DNA of 6,493 bases. Origin: Chloroflexota bacterium (lineage in GTDB: Bacteria > Chloroflexota > Anaerolineae > VGOG01). The DNA lies in NCBI GenBank assembly GCA_030615705.1, contig JAUWYT010000094.1:1-6493 (forward strand), written 5' to 3'. Each line of letters opens with the position of its first letter. Positions within the stretch are counted from its first letter, which is position 1. Positions 1 to 4,930 of the stretch are shown one piece after another. Made by a program: the position numbers and the translations under genes. A model generated the notes under the pieces. It made no database searches. It had not been told where the DNA came from and saw only the letters and a program-made list of their open reading frames with translations.

Positions 1-549
1 GGGAGCCTCCTCCCAGCCATGGATTTGGGCCTCCGGGCCCAGCCGCTCGAGCCGCTGGACGGCGTCGGCCCGCAGGGTCTGGCCGTCCCCCTCCACCGCG
101 TCCGGCATCCGCCGCCGGGTCGGCTCCGTGGGTTCCCACTCCACCAGGGCCAGGTACTCCTTCTGGTGCTGGAAACGGGGGTGGGTGAGGCGGTGGGCCA
201 GCTCCCCGTCGTTGGTGAGGAGCAGGAGCCCCTCGCTTCTCGCGTCCAAGCGGCCCACCGGGTAGAGCCGCTCACCACCCGGTATCAGGCTCAGCGCCGA
301 AGGACGGCCCCGGAAATCCAGGGTGTCGCTCAGGTAGCCCTGGGGCTTGTGGAGGAGGATGTAGACCTTCTTCCCCCGGGTGATGGGCCGTCCGTCCACC
401 TCGATGGTGTCCCGGGCGGGGTCCACTTTGGTGCCCAGTTTGGTGACCACCTGGCCGTTGACCCGCACCCGTCCCTGCAGGATCAGCGCCTCGCACTTCC
501 GCGGCGAGGCGACCCCGGCGCGGGCAAGCACCTTTTGCAGACGCTCCAT
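1..549 (-). CDS. rluB: RluB/RsuA-family 23S rRNA pseudouridine synthase (3' end cut by window edge)
   Basis: This enzyme isomerises uridine to pseudouridine in rRNA; RluB homologues modify 23S rRNA in the cytoplasm. The first 183 codons are visible and the frame is still open at base 1, so roughly the last quarter of a usual 240-250 residue protein is missing. Residues 1-60 form an S4 RNA-binding domain (MERLQKVLARAGVASPRKCE, then GRVRVNGQVV). A typical LLHKPQGYLS strand follows at about 65-74. The catalytic motif GRLDARSEGLLLLTNDG lies at 99-115, with Asp102 as the expected nucleophile, followed by the HPRFQHQKEYLAL segment of the family. The ATG at 549 overlaps the scpB stop by one base (TGATG), with GGAAG about five bases upstream, so translational coupling is likely. 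The family call is firm. RluB rather than RsuA or RluE rests on the scpB neighbour and motif similarity. Confidence 0.93.
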   Translation of the reverse strand, partial: MERLQKVLARAGVASPRKCEALILQGRVRVNGQVVTKLGTKVDPARDTIEVDGRPITRGKKVYILLHKPQGYLSDTLDFRGRPSALSLIPGGERLYPVGRLDARSEGLLLLTNDGELAHRLTHPRFQHQKEYLALVEWEPTEPTRRRMPDAVEGDGQTLRADAVQRLERLGPEAQIHGWEEAP

Positions 550-1061
550 CAGCTTCCGTCTTGCTCCTCTTCATCCAGCGGCGGCAGCTCGGCTAGGTCC
601 TGCAGGCCGAAGTACTGCAAGAACTCAAAGGTAGTGCCGTAGATGATCGGGCGGCCGGCCTGGGGCAAGCGCCCCACCTCCTCGATCAAGCCCTTGCTGA
701 CCAAGGTGCGCAACACGCTGTCGCAATTGACGCCCCTCACAGCCTCGATCTCGGCCCTGGTCACGGGCTGCTGGTAGGCGACGATGGCCAGGGTCTCCAG
801 TGCTGGAGCGGAGAGCCTGCTGCTCAACTCCAAGTCAAGAAAGCGCTCGATGTGAGGAGCCGCCTCGGGGGCGGTGACCATCTGCACCCGCTCCCCTTTG
901 CGTTGGAGACGCAGCCCCCGCTGCTCATACTCCTCACTCAATACTCGCAACGCCTCCTCAACCGCCTCCCGCTTGACACCGATAGCTGCCGCTAAACGTC
1001 CAATGGCCACCGGCTCATCAGCCACGAAGAGCAAGCTTTCGATCAGGGGCTTGATTTCCAA
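549..1061 (-). CDS. scpB: Segregation and condensation protein B (ScpB)
   Basis: ScpB is the winged-helix subunit that binds the kleisin ScpA in the Smc-ScpAB condensin complex, which compacts and segregates the chromosome. The 170-residue protein starts IKPLIESLLFVADEPV, the usual ScpB opening of the first winged helix. The second winged helix carries the signature block at 86-112 (PALETLAIVAYQQPVTRAEI, then EAVRGVN), with LRTLVSKGLIEEVGR at 117-131 and GRPIIYGTTFEFLQYFGL at 136-153. It ends in a short acidic tail. The start is TTG at 1061, preceded by AAGGAAG at about five bases; no in-frame ATG lies nearby and the N-terminus aligns with the family. The gene follows the AmaP-like gene after 13 bases and overlaps rluB by one base, so the three probably form one operon. 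No scpA is visible. Length and motifs are normal. Confidence 0.95.
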   Translation of the reverse strand: MEIKPLIESLLFVADEPVAIGRLAAAIGVKREAVEEALRVLSEEYEQRGLRLQRKGERVQMVTAPEAAPHIERFLDLELSSRLSAPALETLAIVAYQQPVTRAEIEAVRGVNCDSVLRTLVSKGLIEEVGRLPQAGRPIIYGTTFEFLQYFGLQDLAELPPLDEEEQDGS

Positions 1062-1074
1062 CTAGACTTCCTTT

Positions 1075-1629
1075 TTAGGCCATCTGCTGCCCTGTGGGAT
1101 AGGGGGCGTGCTTGATGTTGACCCTGACCTTGCGCAGTCTCAGCCCCATCTTGTCCTCGACGGCCTCCTTGGACACCTGGCAGACCTCCTCAGTCTTCGC
1201 CGGGACATCAACCTCTGGGCTTGTCTCCAAGTCGAGCTCAACCTCGACGCCGCCCCTCCTGCCCCAGACATTCGGCTTGACAGAGATAACGCCATCGAGC
1301 TGACCGATGTTGTACTCCAACCGGCGAGCGACGGAATCCACGGTCAACTCCGCCTGGCCGCCACTGATGCTCTGGACCCTGATCGCCCTGGGACGCCGCC
1401 TGATCTCAAGCCAGAGCAGCAAGGCGCAAACGACATCCACCAGCAGAGCCAGGATGACACCCACTATAAGCAAGAGAGGCTGAGCGACCAGCGCCAGGTT
1501 CATGTCCAGGTTCTGCAGCCACTGCTGCAAGACCTCGATCATCGGCCGAGGCACAGCCAGCACCACGGTCATAACGATGATGGTCGCCAAGAGGAGCAAG
1601 ATCACCACCACGCGATTAAATGTGTTCAT
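1075..1629 (-). CDS. AmaP/Asp23-like membrane protein
   Basis: The 184-residue protein has a hydrophobic helix at about 7-26, a second at about 51-75, then a basic stop (EIRRRPRAIR). A soluble alpha/beta domain at about 82-176 follows (VDSVARRLEYNIGQLDGVI, a GGVEVELDLE strand and a closing LRKVRVNIKH strand). This two-helix plus Asp23-like layout matches AmaP, the alkaline shock response membrane anchor that tethers Asp23-type proteins in Firmicutes; Asp23-family proteins are linked to cell-envelope stress. Its function here is inferred from the fold only. ATG 1629 is chosen because GAAGGAGG ends seven bases upstream (1637-1644). A GTG directly before it is possible but too close to that site. 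A longer frame to a TTG at 1683 would start inside the -10 box. A promoter and leader hairpin precede it, and scpB follows 13 bases after its stop. Confidence 0.75.
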   Translation of the reverse strand: MNTFNRVVVILLLLATIIVMTVVLAVPRPMIEVLQQWLQNLDMNLALVAQPLLLIVGVILALLVDVVCALLLWLEIRRRPRAIRVQSISGGQAELTVDSVARRLEYNIGQLDGVISVKPNVWGRRGGVEVELDLETSPEVDVPAKTEEVCQVSKEAVEDKMGLRLRKVRVNIKHAPYPTGQQMA

Positions 1630-1655
1630 CACAATACCTCCTTCTTCGTTGTAGT

Positions 1656-1673
1656 TGTGCGGAAGCCCGCACA
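1656..1673 (-). promoter_or_regulatory. Stem-loop at the 5' end of the operon leader RNA
   Basis: The leader reads TGTGCGG-GCTT-CCGCACA on the minus strand: a perfect 7-bp GC-rich stem closing a four-base loop. It would begin only a few bases after the predicted transcription start and ends about a dozen bases before the Shine-Dalgarno site (1644-1637). A stem this close to the 5' end could protect the mRNA from 5'-end-dependent decay. It leaves the ribosome site free and has no U-run, so it is not a terminator. The function is inferred. Confidence 0.45.
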
Positions 1674-1682
1674 TCATCCGCA

Positions 1683-1711
1683 ATTATACACCATCTCTTC
1701 TCCTTCGTCCA
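1683..1711 (-). promoter_or_regulatory. Sigma70-type promoter for the amaP-like/scpB/rluB operon
   Basis: On the minus strand a perfect -10 hexamer, TATAAT, occupies 1688-1683. Exactly 17 bases upstream lies TGGACG (1711-1706), matching four of six positions of the -35 consensus TTGACA. The expected start of transcription is near 1676, giving a leader of about 47 bases before the ATG at 1629. The placement directly upstream of the first gene of the block supports the call. The -35 match is modest. Confidence 0.6.
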
Positions 1712-1745
1712 GCCAGCTAGGGCGGGGACAGCATCGCCCAGAGAG

Positions 1746-1822
1746 GTTAGAGGCTGGAGGTTGGGGGTTGGATGAGTGATGAGTATACCTCGTTCCTCGT
1801 TACCTCTTGGTCATTGGTTCAT
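1746..1822. repeat. Degenerate 7-bp tandem repeat array between the two gene blocks
   Basis: Read on the plus strand in steps of seven, the units are GTTAGAG, GCTGGAG, GTTGGGG, GTTGGAT, GAGTGAT, GAGTATA, CCTCGTT, CCTCGTT, ACCTCTT, GGTCATT, GGTTCAT. The first four belong to one family (GTTRGAG-like). Later units change sequence but seem to stay in the same 7-bp phase. The array fills the space between the promoter of block 1 and the YfhO-family gene, and its last units cover that gene's stop codon and final residues. The first four units and the CCTCGTT pair are clear; the phase through the remaining units was judged by eye. The GTTRGAR family also occurs, inverted, at 4882-4916. Confidence 0.6.
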
Positions 1823-4800
1823 TCCCCTCCTTCCGGACAACCAGGCAATGCCAGCCACCAAGCCCAACAGCGCTGTCAAGCTGATTACAGCTCCAAGCTT
1901 GAAAGAGAGGGGATCGTAGATGAACTCTACTCTATGCTGACCTGCAGGCAGGTACACCGCCCGGAAGAGAAGATCCGCTCGGTAGATGGGCGTCTCCAGG
2001 CCGTCAGTTAGCGCCCGCCAGCCAGGATAGTAAGCATCGGTCAGGACCAAGTAGCCTTCCTCAGCCAGATTCACCGAAATCACGATGCGCTCTGGCTCGT
2101 AAGACAAGAGCTCCACCTCATCTTCACCGTCGGCACGTAGGAGCGGGGCCCCGTGCCCGCCCGACGCCAGAATAGCCTCCTTCTCAGGTCGGAAGGCGGG
2201 ATCTTTCATCGCCACAATGGCCGCCTCATCGTCCAGCACTCGCGCCCGATGAACGACGAAGGCTCGCGGCAGGTTGTCCAGGTTCTCGTAGATCTTCACA
2301 TCGCCGCTGTGCACCAGCCGGAAGCGCCCTTCGCTGGAAACAACCAGGGGCCAAAAGGTGACCGTCCTATCGTCAACGAGGCTAAGGCCCCTCAAGTGCA
2401 GCCGACCAGCCGGGGGTAAATACTGAATGGAGATCTGTCGAGGGACCACGGCCTCACCAAACTCGAGGCGAGCGATGTAGTCATTCCCCTTGGGGTTGTC
2501 GCGCCAGTGACGGCAGACCCTGGCCTGATCATGCCTAACCTCACCCACAGCGTATTCGCCCTCCGCCGTCTCGATTCCAGCCCGCAGGAGATGGCTCTGC
2601 ACCGCCCCCAGCCCGTCGGTAACCGTTACCTGCGCCACGGGAACACCGTTGGCCAGGTCCCGTGCCCCCTCCAGGTGGGAGACCAGGCCCAGGGAGGTAG
2701 CGGCGAAGTCGGGTAGTTCCGTCACTTTCACCTGAGACGCCATCATCTCAGGGCCTAGAACGGCCTGGTGACTCAGGTCGTAGTAGACATCGTCAACCCA
2801 GACATCGTCAACCTTGTCCGTGATGACGTATTTGACGTTGAGCAGGCTCAAGATTCGCGACGATGGTATCTCCTTCAGCCGCTCCCGCAAACGGCCATCG
2901 GGGGAAGGTTCGGGCAAGAACAGGCGTTGCAGTTCGACATAGCGCTTGAGGGGGAGCACCCCGCCATCGTAGCCATCTACGCTGGGGATTTGGTAAACCA
3001 GGGGCAGGTTAGGGGCGAGGATTTCCTTCAGCTTAGTGACCACCACGTAGTCATAGATGGCCCGAGGAGGCAATTGGTCCTCGAAAATCTGCTGCATCTC
3101 CCCTAGATCGCCTGGGTCATAGGTCAGGCCTGAGATGCTGATGAAGCGATACGTAGGAACAGCCTCCCCTGGCTGCCCATCGGATAAAAGGTGAGCCGGG
3201 GCGGTGCGCAGCGAGGAGTAGGCTCCCGGGGCTGTGGGATGGTTGTAAGCCAGGCCACGGCTGGCGGCGAAGAGTTCCCCGACGACGATCAGGGCCACCA
3301 CCAGACGAAAAACAGGTCGTGTCGCGTGGGCCGATAGCCCTATCCAGAGCAAGGCCGAGGCCAATAGAGCTAATGGCAGCCAGGCCAAGAGTGTGGACCG
3401 GGTTGGGAAGTCGAGGAAAGGGGAACGGTATCCTGAGCTTGCCGAAGGGATGAGAACCAAGGGAGCGGCCAGTACACCGACCGCTATCAGCAGACGACGA
3501 CGGATGAAGCCCGATAGCTCCCCAACTCCGCAGCCGACCACCTCGGCCTTCGCAAAGAGGGGATAACCCAGAAAGTCCGTCCCCAGCCCCGCTAACATAG
3601 CCCCACCAAAGGTGTAAAGGTATAGCCACCGAGCCGGCGCTCGGAAGAGGTCAAAGCCTGGCATCAGTTTGTACAAGACGAAGTAAAAGGGATTATAGGC
3701 ACCCAGGCCCAGGAACAGGCCGAGGGCCGTCAGGAAGATGAGGAACGGCCGGGCCGGATGGCGCCGCTGGAACAGGGCCCCGAAGAGGGCCAAGGCCAAA
3801 GCGACGATGCCCAGATAGGCGATGTACTCGCTGAAGACCTCCTCACCGCCGAAGGTCGGCAGCAGGGAAAGGAGCAACAAGCGCGGCTTGAGGGAGAAAG
3901 AGACGGCCTCGCGATAGGATAGTCCCCCGCCCCGCACGGAGAGCCGCGAAAGCTCCAAGGTGGGCAACAACTGAACCGCTGCCAGAGCTAAGCCCATGAT
4001 CACCACCAAGAGATAAACCAACAAGCTGCGCCCAACCTGCGCCCTCAGCCCCTTCTTCCCCCACCTTCTCCACAGCGCTCGTCCTGAGCCTTGTCCTGAG
4101 CCTTGTCCTGAGCCCAGTCGAAGGGCCAGTCGAAGGGCCCGTCGAAGGGGTAGAAAGACCGCGTAGGCCCCCAAGGCAAACAATGTTATGTATGACGACT
4201 GAGTATGGCCAGCCGTAAACTGCAGTCCCACCACCAATCCGGCCAGCAAAACATAGACGGCGGGGTGTCTACCAAGCACGCGGGTCTCCCTCTCCCAAAA
4301 GTTGCCCTGAGCAACGCCCTGATGGTTCGACAAGCTCACCACGACGGCCTGTCGAAGGGCAAGGTCGAAGGGTTGGGAGCTGGGCATCCCCCCAGCCCTT
4401 CTACAAGCCAGATCGAACAGCAGAAAGAGCAACGGCAGCCAGATGGAGCAATTCAACTGGTTGACGTGCCCCACCTGAGCACCAACGAAACCGCTGAGGG
4501 CGAAAACCGCAGCCGCCAGCCAAGCCCCCCCTCGTCTCAGTCCAAGCGAGAGGCGAGCATAGAAGTAGGCAAAAAGGCCCGCCAGGAAGACGTGCAATAC
4601 GATGGAATAACTGACCATCTTGGGCACAGGTAACCAATAGAGAGGGAAATTCAGTGGATAGAAAAGTGCTGATTGGATGTTTGCCAGAAACGGCACGCCC
4701 ATGAAGAGATACGGATTCCACAAGGGTAAGCGACCCTGGCGTACAACTTCAGCAGCGTAAGCCTTGTAGGGATAAAAATAGGTGAAGACGTCCAACCCCA

Positions 4801-4930
4801 CCAGGATGAGATTGGTGAAGACGATCTTCCAGAAGAAGGCTAGCGTTAAGGCGAGCAAGGTGGCCACGGGAAGAAGGTCTCTTCCAACCTCCAACTTCCA
4901 ACCTCTAACTTCTAACTTCAAATCCCTCAC
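1811..4930 (-). CDS. YfhO-family polytopic membrane protein, putative GT-C glycosyltransferase
   Basis: This 1039-residue protein has many membrane helices over residues 22-560, a large extracytoplasmic domain at about 565-1005 and a last helix at about 1011-1033. The first loop holds GLDVFTYFYPYKAYA (45-59) and LPLWNPYLFMGVPFLANIQ (68-86), typical of YfhO (PF09586); Asp47 is in the position of the GT-C catalytic acid. FDLFRAPARWLYLYTFGGAML (426-446) and the C-terminal YPGWRALTDG also fit. In Firmicutes, YfhO proteins serve lipoteichoic acid glycosylation; the substrate here is unknown. GTG 4930 overlaps the upstream stop (GTGA) with GAGG seven bases before it, so coupling with the upstream glycosyltransferase gene is likely. 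The first 17-20 residues come from a 7-bp repeat, so the native core may start near residue 18-22. Repeat-derived inserts lie at 187-205, 260-284 and 494-500, each between helices. Confidence 0.88.
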   Translation of the reverse strand: MRDLKLEVRGWKLEVGRDLLPVATLLALTLAFFWKIVFTNLILVGLDVFTYFYPYKAYAAEVVRQGRLPLWNPYLFMGVPFLANIQSALFYPLNFPLYWLPVPKMVSYSIVLHVFLAGLFAYFYARLSLGLRRGGAWLAAAVFALSGFVGAQVGHVNQLNCSIWLPLLFLLFDLACRRAGGMPSSQPFDLALRQAVVVSLSNHQGVAQGNFWERETRVLGRHPAVYVLLAGLVVGLQFTAGHTQSSYITLFALGAYAVFLPLRRALRLALRLGSGQGSGQGSGRALWRRWGKKGLRAQVGRSLLVYLLVVIMGLALAAVQLLPTLELSRLSVRGGGLSYREAVSFSLKPRLLLLSLLPTFGGEEVFSEYIAYLGIVALALALFGALFQRRHPARPFLIFLTALGLFLGLGAYNPFYFVLYKLMPGFDLFRAPARWLYLYTFGGAMLAGLGTDFLGYPLFAKAEVVGCGVGELSGFIRRRLLIAVGVLAAPLVLIPSASSGYRSPFLDFPTRSTLLAWLPLALLASALLWIGLSAHATRPVFRLVVALIVVGELFAASRGLAYNHPTAPGAYSSLRTAPAHLLSDGQPGEAVPTYRFISISGLTYDPGDLGEMQQIFEDQLPPRAIYDYVVVTKLKEILAPNLPLVYQIPSVDGYDGGVLPLKRYVELQRLFLPEPSPDGRLRERLKEIPSSRILSLLNVKYVITDKVDDVWVDDVYYDLSHQAVLGPEMMASQVKVTELPDFAATSLGLVSHLEGARDLANGVPVAQVTVTDGLGAVQSHLLRAGIETAEGEYAVGEVRHDQARVCRHWRDNPKGNDYIARLEFGEAVVPRQISIQYLPPAGRLHLRGLSLVDDRTVTFWPLVVSSEGRFRLVHSGDVKIYENLDNLPRAFVVHRARVLDDEAAIVAMKDPAFRPEKEAILASGGHGAPLLRADGEDEVELLSYEPERIVISVNLAEEGYLVLTDAYYPGWRALTDGLETPIYRADLLFRAVYLPAGQHRVEFIYDPLSFKLGAVISLTALLGLVAGIAWLSGRRGMNQ
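3431..3449. repeat. Minimal 19-bp copy of the modular CCTGAGC/GTCGAAGGG element
   Basis: The plus strand reads TCCTGAGCTTGCCGAAGGG, one copy of each module joined directly. It differs by one base from the form expected by joining the modules seen at 4080-4151 and 5381-5435 (TTGTCGAAGGG). It lies inside the YfhO-family gene and is read on the minus strand as part of IPSASSGYRS (about residues 494-500), between two hydrophobic segments. Confidence 0.55.
4080..4151. repeat. Nested tandem expansion, 3 x 12 bp plus 3 x 12 bp, in the YfhO-family gene
   Basis: The plus strand shows three 12-mers of the type TGTCCTGAGCCT (4080-4091, 4092-4103, 4104-4115), followed directly by three of the type AGTCGAAGGGCC (4116-4127, 4128-4139, 4140-4151). 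These are the left and right modules of the element seen elsewhere in the gene, each triplicated. Because 12 is a multiple of three, the minus-strand reading stays in frame and encodes a repetitive Leu/Arg/Ala stretch, then three GSGQ-like units (about residues 260-284). This forms a basic, flexible loop before the next helix. Confidence 0.85.
4318..4372. repeat. 55-bp palindromic-core repeat, copy 1 (in the YfhO-family gene)
   Basis: This copy matches the copy at 5381-5435 at 52 of 55 positions, the differences being one C/T change and one adjacent two-base change. It has a TTCGACAAGC arm, an 11-base loop and a GCCTGTCGAA arm (one mismatch in the stem), then a second GTCGAAGGG module 13 bases after the first. 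On the minus strand it is read as PFDLALRQAVVVSLSNHQG (residues 187-205 of the YfhO-family protein). A small flanking inverted repeat, GTTGC-CCTGA-GCAAC, lies at 4301-4315. Confidence 0.9.
4882..4916 (-). repeat. Five 7-bp units GTTRGAR at the start of the YfhO-family gene
   Basis: On the minus strand the units GTTAGAA, GTTAGAG, GTTGGAA, GTTGGAG, GTTGGAA follow without gaps. Three units make seven codons, so the frame stays open and the protein begins with the 7-residue periodic stretch KLEVRGW-KLEVGRD. The same unit family appears in the opposite orientation at 1746-1773, beyond the other end of this gene. Confidence 0.85.

Noticed and set aside
19..642. A 207-codon plus-strand frame opposite rluB and the end of scpB
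   Set aside because: The opposite strand encodes clear RluB and ScpB motifs over the same bases; this frame shows no recognisable motif.
1630..1683. An 18-residue longer start for the AmaP-like protein (TTG at 1683)
   Set aside because: The TTG lies within the TATAAT box and the extension encodes the leader hairpin and Shine-Dalgarno site.
1719..1742. GGGCG and CGCCC arms on the minus strand as a terminator for the YfhO-family gene
   Set aside because: The stem has only five pairs with a ten-base loop and no U-run follows.
1108..1779. A 223-codon plus-strand reading frame longer than the gene opposite it
   Set aside because: It lies antisense to the AmaP-like gene and has a His/Gln/Asp-rich composition typical of a shadow frame. 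It recalls no protein family I know and runs across the promoter and repeat array.
3117..3629. A 170-codon minus-strand frame inside the YfhO-family gene
   Set aside because: It overlaps the YfhO-family frame on the same strand, which has continuous helices and family motifs; this is a shifted shadow.
4080..4151. Short regularly spaced repeats as a CRISPR array
   Set aside because: The units are contiguous 12-mers with no unique spacers, and they lie within an open reading frame.
4205..4633. A plus-strand frame containing VRQAHHDGLSKG, also found in a frame at 5295-5489
   Set aside because: The shared peptide comes only from the 55-bp element read on the opposite strand; the flanks have nothing in common.
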